Numbered from the stretch's first letter, positions 20,726 through 33,442 are shown. The stretch is 64,000 nt of DNA from Plantago major (GCA_026545765.1 CM048839.1:23746566-23810565); one strand, 5' to 3'. Notes: generated from the sequence alone by a model not told the origin. Numbers and translations: made by a program.

Positions 20726-22501
20726 TCAGTCGATTTTAGACAAATCCAGTGAAGAATGGACAGAAGAAACTGCAGAAGCTAAGCATCCGATGAGACAGAG
20801 TGCTGCTGCAACATAATTGATGCTAAAAAAGGTTTGCAGTTGATCATTTTCATAATTCCATTTCACCCTCTTTGAGTCCATGGTCATACCAAATCCTGCT
20901 CCGGCTCCAGTTGCTAGTAAGAACAGCAAAACCTTGTCTGCGTAGAAATCGAACTTGAGGACAACAATGTTGTTTATCAGAAACTTCTTTGTTTTCATGT
21001 AGTAAACTGCAAAAGGGATTTGTAGAACACTGTACAACACACCAAGGACCATCACATACATCATGTACCTACAAAATTCCCACATCCATCATGTACTTAC
21101 AAAATTCCCACATCATGTCACATTATTTAAAATAGAAAAGGTTACTCTGATGAGTCTCTGAGATTACTAAGTTTCTGATTCTGCTAAAAAGAGGCATAAA
21201 GCAGTTCTAAAAAAGTGAAATTCTGGTAAAAGTCGTGATTTTTTTTAATACTAATGTGACGTAGATTTTCTATAGTTTGGTAAAATCAAGTCGTTCACTT
21301 GCTCTTTGTGAAATCAGTTGCAAGCGCTCACTAAGAAACAAGCGAAAGGAGTCAGTTATTACTGGTAGGGTTAATTACAATTTCACCCCTGTAAGATTAT
21401 CGTTTTTCAAATCCCCCCAGAAACCCAGGGGTTCCGAAAGATCGTTACAATTTCCCCCCTGAACTTTGCTCAGGGTTTCATGGCCGTTAACTTTCGCCGT
21501 CAGTCAACGAGTCAACGCGGTCAAACCGTTAAAAAAGTCAACCGTCAACTGGCGTTTGAAAGTAAGATTTGTAAAAAAAAAATATTTTTTCTGAAAAAAA
21601 ATATTTTACATAAGCAAATTTTTTTATAACGTCATAAAGATTGATGGTTTCCAACTCTGTCCTCGAGGGGTCCCAAAGTAAGATTAGTCAAATTGAAAAA
21701 AAAACACATAGATTTTTCTGAAAAGGTAACAAAGAAATTTGAATGTAATTTACGGAATAGAAGTAGAAGAAAGTAAGAAAATTGATTGAAAAGGAAGAAT
21801 TTGAAACCATGGACGATACCATTCATCCGAAACTATTCTGGTGGAGTTAAATGTGACCAAGATCTGTAGATCTATTTTACAAGATTTGTTTTGATACTAG
21901 TCGATCTTGATAAATCTCTTGCAGGACTCAAAACAAGAACCCTAACCGATTGTACCTTGAAGATGTAGATCTTGTAGGTGTAAGTGAAAGATGAAGGTGG
22001 AAGATATTGGGAGATTGTTAAGAAAAGTGAAGTAGTGTAGTGAATGTGTTGGAGATTTAGGGGTTATAGTGTAAAAGTTGATGGGGGCAATTCCAGAAAT
22101 TCACGATTTATTAATGACGTCATTATGATGTCAGCCGTCAATTCCGTTAAAAAAGTCAACCGTCAACTGGGATTTGAAAGTAAAATTTGTTGACTAACGT
22201 TGACTCTGTTGACTCCGTTAGTCAACTAACGGCAGGGGGTGTGAAAAAATGTTTGGGGGAAATTGTAATTTCGGACTCTTACAGGGGGTGATTTTGTAAT
22301 TAACCCTTACTGGTAAGAGCGGTAGCAACTGTAGGTAAGTGGTGCCCATCCATCACTTGTGATTCTGTTGGTTTTTAGCACGGCCATTGATACAACGAGT
22401 GAAAGGGGAGTGACAACGCGAGCTAGTAGGGATTTTACTGGAGATTTCGACCCTTGGTGGTCAGCAGTCGGGTTTTCTTGATCATACTTCATTTGAGACA
22501 T
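20726..22501 (-). CDS. CASP-like membrane protein, copy 3 (177 aa), transposon in intron
   Basis: Exon 1 is 22,501-22,311 (MSQMKYDQENPTAD..., TM1 SLLARVVTPLSLVVSMAVL). Exon 2 is 21,068-20,726 (TM2-TM4, ending SSLDLSKID). The intron is 1,242 bp because a 939-bp Mutator-like element is inserted at the exon 1 / intron border. Both splice sites survive: donor CA|GTAAGG and acceptor GTAG|GTAC. This copy and pseudogene copy 5 form a second subtype (type II), with YEND in the loop before TM4. A TATA box is at about 22,555-22,564. The open frame is intact, so it may be expressed, but splicing now has two candidate donors (see findings). A short duplication of the acceptor region lies at 21,060-21,110. 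Confidence 0.8.
21368..22306. mobile_element. Mutator-like (MULE-type) element, 939 bp
   Basis: The terminal inverted repeats begin GGGTTAATTACAA at both ends and continue as TTTCACCCCTGTAAG / AATCACCCCCTGTAAG. A 9-bp target duplication, TTACTGGTA, lies at 21,359-21,367 and 22,307-22,315. Pseudogene copy 5 has the uninterrupted site (ATTACTGGTAAGAGCG at 34,137-34,152). It has no transposase, so it is non-autonomous. A 45-bp segment near each end (about 21,526 and 22,145) is repeated in direct, not inverted, orientation. Confidence 0.88.
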
Positions 22502-22943
22502 TTTATCTAAGTTGCTTATGTAATTTATAAATTGTTTTTGCTATACTCACACTGAATATATATAAAGGAGAACAAGATTTAAGTAACAAGTTTGAGAATA
22601 TGAGTGTCCTAGGCTCCTAGCTAGGTATATTGTAATTATCTCCAAATGCAAGTATGCAACTGCATGTACCCGTTGATTGTATGGCCAAGACATGAAACTT
22701 CCTAAATTAGTTGTTTCCTTCAAGGGTACAAAAACGTCTTGGATTGTTTTGTTTGGTCATTTAGTTCTAGCTAGTACACGGTGATATTCTCGATACACAT
22801 ATATAGTTTTAAATAGAAAATTGAGCGAGGGAAAGATCGAGTGAAGAATTAATTGGTTCACCAATCTTAGCCGCCAACTAACTCACAGAGTCCGGCTAAG
22901 ATTGATGAACGTTTGGTTTACGTGCGTAGGGCTAGAATGTTTG
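22502..22943. other. 5' flank of CASP-like copy 3
   Basis: It contains the TATA box of copy 3 near 22,555-22,564 and then AT-rich promoter-type sequence similar to the type-I promoters (GATTGTATGGCCA.GACA). No gene was found. Confidence 0.5.
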
Positions 22944-23237
22944 TGTGATGATAGGAAAACTGAATCTTTCATTGAAATGTAAAAAAATGAACTGATTGTT
23001 TACAAAGAGGAAGAACAGCTGATTATATAGATGTTAGTCTAACTAATCTTAACTGCTAAGTACAATAAAGAATGCTGAATGTACAACTGAATAGAAAATG
23101 CTATATCACTTATGCATAAAAACGTAATAACATGAGTAACAACTTTTCTTCACACTTGATGCCTTCTTCTCCTTTAAGTTGCTGCAATGCGTTGATTAAT
23201 TCTTTTTCATATCTGCAACATTTGAACTCTTCTATTA
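22944..23237 (-). repeat. Copia 3' LTR
   Basis: 294 bp, beginning TGTGATGATAGG on the plus strand. It is paired with 27,983-28,276. Confidence 0.9.
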
Positions 23238-23259
23238 CCCCCCCCCCCCCCCCCCCCCC
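23238..23259 (-). other. Polypurine tract expanded to 22 G
   Basis: On the minus strand an uninterrupted run of 22 G sits directly against the 3' LTR, where the polypurine tract that primes plus-strand DNA synthesis belongs. The same position before the 5' LTR lacks it, as expected for an internal feature. Confidence 0.75.
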
Positions 23260-23352
23260 TTCAAGAGGAGCATGTATATATAACATGTTCATCTTGGAGA
23301 CTAGATGAGAGAAAGCATCTGTAGCCAGAGGTTTAGTATAAACATCTACAAA

Positions 23353-26300
23353 CTACTGAGTATTTGGAATATGAAGCAACTTTATAACACCATCTTGAAT
23401 CTTGTCCCTGATGATGTGACAATCCAATTCTATATGTTTGGTGCGCTGGTGTTGAACTGGATTGTGGGCTAGGTGGTAAGTAGATAGGTTGTTTGTAAAC
23501 ATGAGAATAGGTTTAGTAGGTTTAAGTTGAAGTGCTTCAAGGAGGTAGATAAAACACTGAGCTTCACATGTGGCATTGGCTGCAGCTCTGTACTCAGCTT
23601 TTGTGCTTGATCTACTTTGAACTTTTTTCTTAGACTTCCAACTAATGAGAGAATCTCCAATATAAAAATAATATCCAGTAATGCTTTTTCTTGTATCAAC
23701 ACATGCTCCCCAGTCTGCATCACAATAACCTTTAAGCTCCATATCATTATTTCTGCTGTAGAACAAGCCTTTGCCTGGGGCACCTTTCAGATATCTAAGT
23801 ATCATGTGAGCTGCACTCAAATGTATATCAGTAGGACAGGACATAAACTGACTAAGAACCATGACAGGAAATGCAATATCAGGTCTTGTAGTGGTTAAGT
23901 ATAATAACCTACCTACAAGCTTTCTATATTGCTTTGCATCAGATAATGCAACTCCTGACTCTTTAGAAAGTTTAAGTTTACTATTCATTGGAGTAGAGAT
24001 TGGTTTAGATCCCAATAAACCACAATCATCTAGAATGTCTAGAGTATACTTTCTTTGACATAAAGATAATCCTTTACTGGATCTAGCAATCTCTATGCCA
24101 AGTATATACTTAAGCTCTCCTATATCTTTTATTGTGAACTTTTTATGTAGAAAATCTTTAACAGAAATGATCTCTGTAAGATCATTACCAGAAACAATTA
24201 TATCATCTACATAAACAAGTAACACAGTAAAAGATTGATCTTTTTGTTTAGTAAAAAGAGAAAAATCTGCAGGGGATTGAGTGTAACCAAACTCAATAAG
24301 AGACTCATGTAACTTAATAAACCATTGCCTGGATGCTTGTTTGAGCCCATATAGACTCTTTGTCAATCTGCAGACTTGAGTACCATCTCCATAACCAGAT
24401 GGAGGCTGCATATAAACTTCTTCTTCAAGGTCCCCATGCAAAAAGGCATTATTAACATCTAGCTGCTGAAGATACCAATCTTTAGCTGTAGCAACTGCAA
24501 GCAATAATTTCATAGTAGTCAACTTAACAACACAGGTGAGAAGGTGTTGAAATAATCAAACCCTTCCTCCTGTGTATAACCTTTGGCTACAAGCCTAGCC
24601 TTATATCTATCTAAGGTTCCATCTGCTTTGAGTTTGACTTTATACACCCATTTACAACCAATGGTGTGTTTGTCAGATGGAAGATTAGTTAGATACCAAG
24701 TATTATTCTTTTCTAAAGCATCAAGCTCTTGTTGCATAGCTAATTGCCATTCAGGATGCTTGATAGCTTCTTTATAATTCTTGGGCTCTTTAATAAAAGT
24801 AACAGAAGCAGTAAAACACTTATGATTATCAGAAAGTCTATCAAGAGACAAATAATCATAAATAGGATATAAAACATGCTTTTTCAACAATACTTAAAGA
24901 ACATGTATCTGCAGAAATAACAACACAATTAGCATTATGATGAATTCTCAGAGAAGGAGGGACATTGTATTCATAAATGTCCAGAACTTTAGATTGTTGT
25001 CTAGTCCTACTAGATCTCTTCATAACTGGCTCCTGAGGAATCTGAACATCATTAGCAACTGCATTTTGTTCTGCCTGAACTGTCTCACTATCTGTACTAG
25101 TGTAATCTGCAGCATTTGAACTCAAAGATGTATCTGCAACACTAGAATCATACTCATGGGAAACATGATCAGAATCAGTAGAATTAATAACATGTGTATG
25201 ATCTAAAGATGAATTATTTGAGACTATATTTTCAAAACCAGGAATTTTAGAAAAATCAAAGAGTGGCTCACTTAATGTGATTGAATCTAAAGAATCAATA
25301 GAATCCTGGTATGGAAATACAGTTTCAAAGAACTGAACATCTCTAGATATAAACACTTTCTGAGTAGTTGAATCTAACAATCTGTAACCTTTATATCCTA
25401 TAGGATAACTAAGAAACACACACTTATGAGATCTAGAATCAAACTTGTGTCTATTTGATGTCAATGTACTTGCATAACATAAAGATCCAAACACTTTAAG
25501 ATGAGAATAATTAGGAGGTTTGTTAAAAAGCATCTCATAAGGACTTTTATTGTTTAAAACAATTGTTGGAACTCTATTTATGATATGTACAACAGTAGAT
25601 ATAGCTTCATTCCAATATTTCATAGGTACAGAAGATTGAAAAATAAGAGATCTTGCCACTTGAAGTATATGTTGATGTTTGCGCTCAACTCTTGCATTCT
25701 GCTGTGGGGTTTCAACACAAGAGCACTGATGTATAATACCATTCTTTGTATAAAAATTTGTAAAAGTAAATTCAGGTCCATTGTCTGATCTAATAACATG
25801 TATCTTTACTTGAAACTGAGTAAGTACAAGATTGTAGAAATAAAGTAAATGTTGCCTTGCATCAGATTTATATCTCATAAAAAACACCCAAGTACATCAA
25901 GTAAAATCATCCACTATTGTCAGAAAATACTTAGAACCATTATGAGCATCAACATTAAAGGGACCCCATATGTCAACATGAATCATATGAAAAGCAGTTG
26001 AAGATGTAGTCAAACTTTCAGTAAAAGGTAATCTTTTCTATTTTGCAAACTGACATACATCACAAGGAGCAACTGATTTACATTGAGAAATAGCAGAATC
26101 ATGAATACATTTCATTCTTGATATAGGTAAATGTCCTAATCTCAAATGCCACAGATGGCTCAAAGAATCAACAGAAATAACAGAATTGGCAAAAACATGA
26201 TTGTTTGAGTAGGTAGCTTGCAGTCTATAAAGTCCATTTGTAATCTCACTATAGCCAACTATCTTCAGAGAAGACTTGTCCTGCAAAATACATTTATTAG

Positions 26301-27828
26301 AAATAAAAGCTGCAAGTACATTCTCATGAAGAGCTAATTGTGGTATAGAGATCAAATTGAAAGTAAAAGCTGGAACATATAGAACATGATGAAGAATTAA
26401 ATCTTCTGTGACCTGCACATCACCTAACAATGTTTCCTTTATCATAATACCTGTAGGTAGAAGAATAGGAACATTAACAGAAATAGGAATACAAGTAAAC
26501 AAGCTTTTATCACAGACCATATAGTCTGAGGCACCAATATCAATAATCCACATAGCTTGATGATTACTTTTAGTAGTAAAAGAAACTAAGGCAAATTTAC
26601 CTGAAATTTTACCTGTAGCAGGTTTAGAATTAGGAATTGCCATAGCTTGAGCAGCTGCTACATAAGAAATAGGTGGAGATGCATGTACAACAACATTCTG
26701 AGACTTAACAAATGACACATATTGTTGAAACATCTTAGGATCAAAGAAATCAATTTGTTCCTCATGTGCATCTTCTTCAGATTGAACCATAGCTGCATGT
26801 GCATTTGTCCTGTATTGAGTAGCTTTACCATGGTAGAATTCTTTCTAGACCCTCTAGGTCCATTCCAATTAGTTGGATAACCAATGAGTTGATAACATCT
26901 ATCCACTGTATGCCCAGTAGCTCCACAATTCTTACACTTCAACTATTGCTTCTTAAAATATGGATTATTAGCAACCATGACAGTTGATTCAGAACCAGAA
27001 GCATCACTCATCATAGCCATAGAATCCAATGGTGAAACAGTACTATTCAGGGCTCTTTGGCTCTCTTCTTGTTTCAGAAGTTGATAAACTTTAGACAAAT
27101 CAGGAATAGGAGACATCATCAAGACATGACCACGCACATGATTAAAACTCTCATCCAATCCCACTAAGAATTTCACCACTGAATCTTTTTGCACAACTGC
27201 ATTAGTACCTTGAACAAGATTACAGGTACAAGTTGGAAAAGTACGATAAGCACAATACTCATCCCACAATCCTTTAAACACATTATAGTAAGTAGTAATG
27301 CTCATAGTCCCCTGAGACATATTTGATAAAGCTTTCTCCAATGTAAAGACTCTTGGACCATCACTCTTAAGAAAACGAATAAGCAACTCATCCCAAATTT
27401 CTCGAGCAACAGTCAAGTAACTCAAAGTAGCACGAATTTCAGGTGAACAAGAGTAAATCAACCAACTTCTCAACAATGCATTAACTCGAGCCCAAGAGTT
27501 AAACAAAACAGTATAGTAGAAGGTGGAGTAGAAATCGTACCATCCAGAAATCCAACCTTGTTCGTTACAATATACTAAATAGTAAATATTAATCCGAATT
27601 AACGTGAATCTCAATGACCAAGAATTTAAAACTGAAAGTCATCATAACTGAATTATACCAAGCTGTATAATTGTCACCTGTAAAAGTCTCAGCAATCGCG
27701 CGAACACCAGGACTATCATTAGAAGCAATATAGTAAGGACTATTGGGATCTTCATTTGGATTGGCATATGAACGGGAAGGAACCACCGATTCAACAGTAA
27801 CAGGAGTAGATTCCACATTTGCAGCCAT
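23353..27828 (-). pseudogene. Copia gag-pol, interrupted by stops and frameshifts
   Basis: The order on the minus strand is as follows. Gag runs from 27,828 (MAANVESTP). A CCHC zinc knuckle lies near 26,940-26,900 (CKNCGATGHTVDRC). The protease motif is near 26,550-26,510, where the usual Asp-Ser-Gly reads Asp-Ile-Gly. A GAG-pre-integrase motif is near 26,170-26,040 (HLWHLRLGHL). The integrase core is at 26,030-25,500 (IRSDNGPEF, ETPQQNARVERK). Reverse transcriptase is near 24,720-24,000 (LDVNNAFLHGDL, LLVYVDDIIVSG). RNase H is near 23,740-23,560 (ADWGACVDTRKSITGY). In-frame stops are seen next to the zinc knuckle (about 26,944), after the pre-integrase motif (about 26,038) and in the integrase (about 25,890). 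Frame changes are near 27,600, 26,800 and 24,520. It cannot encode a full polyprotein. Confidence 0.9.
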
Positions 27829-27982
27829 TGTTGCAGAAAATAACCGTCAAAGAAACGATTTCAAAGACAAATCAATCAAAGAACAGAGAACACAGCTCGA
27901 TTACAACAAATCGAAAGAAAGGATCAACAAATTGATCAGAGAAACGAAACGCGGAAGCAAATTTCACTGGCGAATGATACCA

Positions 27983-28276
27983 TGTGATAATAGGAAAACT
28001 GAATCTTTCATTGAAATGTAAAAAAATGAACTGATTGTTTACAAAGAGGAAGAACAGCTGATTATATAGTTGATAGTCTAACTAATCTTAACTGCTAAGT
28101 ACAATAAAGAATGTTGAATGTACAACTGAATAGAAAATGCTATATCACTTATGCATAAAAATGTAATAACATGAGTAACAACGTTTCTTCACACTTGATG
28201 CCTTCTTCTCCTTTAAGTTGGTGCAATGCTTTGATTAATTCTTTTTCATATCTGCAGCATTTGAACTCTTCTATTA
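27983..28276 (-). repeat. Copia 5' LTR
   Basis: 294 bp, about 97% identical by eye to 22,944-23,237. Its inner edge adjoins the primer binding site complementary to the initiator Met-tRNA 3' end. Confidence 0.9.
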
Positions 28277-28904
28277 TTTTGTTTTTTTTTTATGTTGGCT
28301 TTAATTGGCTTACAAGAGAAATTTTCTCATTTTGATGCATTGCAACTTGCATAAACTACTCTTTAGAATTTAAATTCACAGACGAAAAATTCAACATACT
28401 CACATAATATAGTATACATTACGTAAACCAAATAAACTACAGCTAATGTTACACACAGTAAACCAAAGTTAATTACTTACAATACAATTTACAACTAATA
28501 AGACAAAACTCAAACTTAAAAGGGAATTTGTCCTATAGGAGAAGTTGATAATTTTGTCTTTGATATTTTATACCCTTTGGTGTACGAGTCACATGCCGGA
28601 GTATTTTTCGGTTTGCAAGAGATCCAACTATGGAAAAATTAGACCTGGTCTTACCCCGATGGTCTCACCCTCCCACTGTAGCAGTGGGTCCCATAGTCAG
28701 ACCCCGGCTATGTATTGCGTCATTTCACTTTGGGAAACGACAAATTTAGTCCATTGAGTATACAGAATTGGCCACACACGGAAAAGTTACGATTTTTTGG
28801 TCATGTACTCATTTCAACTTAGTGCCTAGTTTGTATTTGTGGGCAAACTTCGTTAATTAACGAAACTTATCTGACATTTCGTGCTAGGTCAGATTGAATT
28901 TAAC
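28277..28904. other. Spacer between Copia and block B, with repeat R copy 1
   Basis: About 28,399-28,565 is a direct repeat (R) of 34,270-34,432, with words such as CTCACATAATATA, ATTACGTAAA and GTCCTATAGGAGAAGTTGAT. The rest includes an inverted GC-rich patch (CACTGTAGCAGTG near 28,675) and no gene. Confidence 0.6.
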
Positions 28905-29592
28905 GTGAATGAATTGTATCAGAAACTCTCATGAATAATCTGAGCGAGACATTTCATCAAACAACTCCTACTCCCTGATTCATAGCAGCAACTACGCATA
29001 TATGGTGTAGATTTTCAGAGATTTCCTCTTCCCTAGCCTCCTGGTGTGACTATTCATGTAAAAGGGGTGGCGAATTTGCCAATTATGTTTAATTTTATTA
29101 ATTTCGTTTTCTTTTTTTATGTTATGTTATTCTTATTTGGGAATGACCTGGGAGGGAATTAAGACGCTTTGTGTACATAGCTTTAATTCTCCGGTACGTG
29201 TGTCACGGCTCACGCGTACATATCATGCTCATGAAAATGTCCGATAAGTTTGGTTAATTGACTACATTTGCCAGCACATGCAAACCAGGTATTAACTTTG
29301 CCATGACAAAAAAAAATTCATTCCAACTCTGTATACTTAATGGACTAAATTTATCGTCACCTTCCACTTTGGTCAATCCTTTTCAGTTTCAGATTATTTT
29401 AGATGCCACAATAAATGTATATATACATGCCCTTTTTGCTAGTAGAAATGCTCTAATTAAGTAGAGTATATAGCATTGCAGATAAGAACATCCAAGGAAA
29501 AAAAAAGAAAAAATTCACATCACCAAACCACTACAAGTAACTTTAAAAAAAAAACATATTGTAACTGGTTCTCATGTTATATGATTGATTGA

Positions 29593-30308
29593 TCAATCGA
29601 CCTTAGACAAAGCAAGTGAAGAATGTACAGAAGAAACTGCAGAAGCTAAGCATCCAACGAGACAGAATGCAGCTGAAATATAATTTATGGTAAAAAATGT
29701 CTGCATTTTATCATTCTCATTGACCCATTTCACGCTCTTTGAGTCCATAGTCATGCCAAATCCTGCTCCGGCTGCAGTTGCAAGTAAGAGCAGCAAAACC
29801 TTGTCTGCGTAGAAATCGAACTTGAGGACAACAATGTTGTTTATCAGAAACTTCTTCGTTTTCATGTAGTAAACTGCAAACGGAATTTGTAGTACAGTGT
29901 ACAGCACTCCTAGGGCCATCACATACATCATGTACCTACAAAATTCATACATAATATTACATGAACCAGTATGTAGAATTAAGTGTGTTGACTGCTGACC
30001 TTTAACGGCAGGGGGTCTAAATGTTGACTGTTTTAGCAAATACTTATGTAAGCTTATGGCTTATGCAAACACCCTCTAAGAGCGTAAAGAGAAACGTGCA
30101 CGAAAGGAGTATATTATTACTTGTAAGAGTTGTAGTAACTGTAGGTAAGTGGAAGCCATCCGTCCCTCGTAATTCTGTTGGTTTTTAACACCACAATTGA
30201 TACAATGAGCGAAAGCAGGGTGACAACTCGAGCTACCAGGGCTTTTACAGGAGATTTCGACCCTTGATGATGGTAATTAGCAGTCGGGTTTTCTTCATCG
30301 TACTTCAT
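29593..30308 (-). CDS. CASP-like membrane protein, copy 4 (CASPL4D-type, 176 aa)
   Basis: Exons 30,308-30,121 and 29,935-29,593. The four-TM CASP-like protein is the same length as copy 1. Sequence from about 29,396 through exon 2 and the intron 15-bp insertion is the same as copy 2. From the start codon outward to about 30,537 (promoter, TATA at 30,392-30,398) it is the same as copy 1, including the lost upstream ATG. Its outer flanks match neither of those inner parts but the outer flanks of the copy 1-2 pair. It is therefore a mosaic relative to block A. The open frame is intact. Expected role: a plasma-membrane four-pass scaffold protein of the CASP-like family. Confidence 0.85.
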
Positions 30309-33300
30309 CAGATGAGGCCTTTTATCGAACTTGTTTATGTAAGTTGTTATATTGAACTATTGAAGTGTATTGTTCCTTTAAGTCGGAGTGAATATATAGG
30401 AGAAGCTAGAAGATTTGATTAAGTAGCAAGGTTGAATACATAAGTCCAAGTGTACCCATTGATTGTATGGCCAGGACACGAAACTTCCCAAATACTAAAC
30501 TTTTACGAAAATTGTTTCTTGCAATGTACAAAAAAGGTTTTTGGACTATTTGATCAGTTAATTCAAATTAATATGCGCGATATTCTTGATGTAGTTTAAT
30601 TAATTTTTTAAGTGGAATATTGAGAATTTGTGATATATAATGACATTAAGCGAAGACCAGCTAGCCCTAGATAATTGATTAACTGATTAATTACATTCCA
30701 AATGGGACGAGAGTGAGTCAAGTCACAAAGAGGCCGGCTAAGATTGATGAACGTATGGATTACGCTAGAGTTCTTGTTTCTGTTGTTGTCTTGCAAGAGG
30801 AAGTCAATACTTTTATCTTTCATATCATTGGTTGTACTTCTGTAGTTAATCTGCTGATCAATTGACATACTTACGGTCCACACGATCATAGAATTCACAC
30901 ACTCAGTCAATTTCGTCTAACAACTCGACCTTGTAGAGTAGGTGTTGAATCTGTTTTTATTTATATTAATATCCAATACACCGAGAGTCTACATCATAAG
31001 GGTGGTGCTAAAAATGCTAATTTGTCTCGGCCATTGTATGACATGAGAAGTTGAAATCGAAAAGTTTCAATTTATCTTAATTTAGTATCTCATGATTATG
31101 AATCATACTTCTCTATTATTAAAATTTTGAAATGTAGGTTACGAAAGTTGTTATGCTCGTCTGAATCTGTTAAATTTCATCGATACTACTTTCTGTCTGC
31201 AATTTTGTGTTCAAGTTCACTGGATGATACTGTTTTGAGATATACTATTGTAGATTAGCTCAATCGAATTACACAAAATTATTTCCACCCTATTATATAC
31301 TAAGTGCAAGGGCAGATTCAGGATTTGAAATGGCATGTGCGTATACGACAAATTACAACAAGTTCTATTGGAAATAGTCATCTGATACAAATCACATATA
31401 GTGGCCTCAAACTAAAATGCAAGAGCCCTTTATTGCTAGTCGAAATGCTAGTAATAAGACTTCCATTACGACTAAGAAAATATACGTAACTGGTTATGTC
31501 GTCGATCCCTTTATATGATTAAGATCAGTTGATTTTAGACAAATCCAGTGAAGAATGGACAGAAGAAACTGCAGAAGCTAAGCATCCGATGAGACAGAGT
31601 GCTGCTGCAACATAATTAATGCTAAAAAAAGGTTTGCAGTTGATCATTTTCATAATTCCATTTCACCCTCTTTGAGTCCATGGTCATGCCAAATCCTGCT
31701 CCGGCTCCAGTTGCTAGTAAGAACAGCAAAACCTTGTCTGCATAGAAATCGAACTTGAGGACGACAATGTTGTTTATCAGAAACTTCTTCTTTTTCATGT
31801 AGTAAACTGCAAACGGGATGGCCAAAGTCTTGGAAAAGGTAAGATTTTCCTAAAAGATAGGAAAGTCAAAAACTTTTGTGGTTTTTTGCGATTTTTGGGT
31901 TTTAGCGGTCTGACCGGCCGAGTTTCTTAAAAAACTGCTGAAACACACATTTTTCGTTATGCTTTTAATAGATTATGTTTTGGTTTTAAGTTATTAACAA
32001 TGAAAGTTACAGTTTTAACGTATTTTGTAAATGTTTTAAGAGATGATGTGATGATTTTAATACGTCGGTATTGTATGTTTCAATTATGGTTTTAACCTCG
32101 TTTGTTAATTTGTTAAGATATAGTGTAATGGTTTTAAGGGCCTACATGATAGTTTTAAGTGACAATCTAATAGTATCATTAAACCACCGTTAAACAAGCC
32201 TAAAAGTTTCAGAGATGACATTAAAACATCAATAAATAAGCTTAAAATACGATACTTGATACATTCAATCATTACAATATTAAAATTCAGTCATCCGATA
32301 GTTTTAAAACATCTATTCTCATAGTAAAAAAAATTACAATAAACGTTCATTCGGTGTTTTTTTATGCAAATGCAATCTGAGTTGTTAAAATGGGATCTTT
32401 TTCAATTAAACTTATTGGTGAACTTCGGCATCCTGCCTTTTGTTGCTTTGAGAGACCTATCATCAAACTCGATGTCATCATCAGCACCTGCTTAAAACAT
32501 TCACTGATTGGATTAAAACCATAACAACTCTCATAAAAACTATCACATTTGTGCTTAAAAACAAAGAAGAAACATGCAACACAAGCTAAAAACAGTAACA
32601 TTGATCCTTAAAACCATAGCAGTGCATCTTAAAACTATAACAAAGCAGGAACATGCAACACAAGCTAAAAACAGTAACATTGATACATAAAATCATAATT
32701 GTGCCTCTTAAATCTATAACAAAACATTTGCAAAAAATCAAATCATAAATATTTCGCAGAAGCTAAAACACTAACGTTGATGTTTAAAACTACAACATTA
32801 GGTTTTAAAATTATAACATATGCGCTAAAAACAACAACATGCATAAATATTCAATAAACTAAATATAGTAACATTAATGTTTAAAATCATAACAGTGCAT
32901 CTTAAAATTTTAACAATGCCTCTTAAAACTATAACAAAGCACGAACATGCAACACAAGCTAAAAACGGTAATATTGGTACTTAAAACCATAATAGTACAT
33001 TTTAAAACTATAACAATGCCTCTTAAAACTATGACAAAACATTTGCAAAAATTCAAACCATAAGCATTTCACCAGAGGCTAAAAACACTAACGTTGCTGC
33101 TTAAAACAACAATAAAACTATAACATATACACTAAAACAATAACAGACCTAAACATTAAACACAAGCTAAAACCATAACAACGATACGTAAAATTATAAC
33201 ACCGGCTCTTAAAACCATAATAAAGCACGAGATTGCGAAATTCAATTTTCACTGTATGAATTTCAGATCTGAAACCAGATCTGGAAATATGAGATCGTAA

Positions 33301-33442
33301 AATCAACGAAAAATGACAAATAAAAGGTCAAATTTCACTTCCAATTGAGATTTTAACGAAAAAACAAGATGATTTGTTGATTTGAACATTTTAGCAATTA
33401 GATATGAAAATCCGGCAAGATCCGACAGAAATCCGGCGAAAC

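Larger units (their letters stand above)
14047..22501. repeat. Block A of a duplicated CASP-like gene segment
   Basis: It is homologous to block B (28,905-34,269). The homology covers the flank left of copy 1 (14,047-14,515 vs 28,905-29,392), the type-I gene, the spacer (18,236-18,353 plus 19,086-19,284 vs 30,646-30,940), the 3' flank of the type-II gene (20,135-20,725 vs 30,945-31,524) and the gene itself. Block A is longer because of insertions absent from B: the Helitron-like cluster, a Harbinger-like element, a solo LTR, the Mutator-like element and an extra type-I gene. Confidence 0.8.
22944..28276 (-). mobile_element. Copia-type LTR retrotransposon, 5.3 kb, decayed
   Basis: Two 294-bp LTRs (22,944-23,237 and 27,983-28,276) flank gag-protease-integrase-RT-RNase H on the minus strand, the Copia order. 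A primer binding site TGGTATCA (minus strand, 27,982-27,975) adjoins the 5' LTR, and a 22-G polypurine tract adjoins the 3' LTR. Flanking 5-mers are GTTTG and TTTTG, a target duplication with one mismatch. By eye the LTRs differ at about nine positions (about 3%), so the insertion is not very recent. Confidence 0.92.

Noticed and set aside
29593-30039. Reading frame of copy 4 extended upstream of the splice acceptor (MLKQSTF start)
   Set aside because: The extra N-terminal residues come from the intron. Copies 1-4 share a conserved acceptor (GTAG|GTACATG), and exon 1 supplies the first transmembrane helix.
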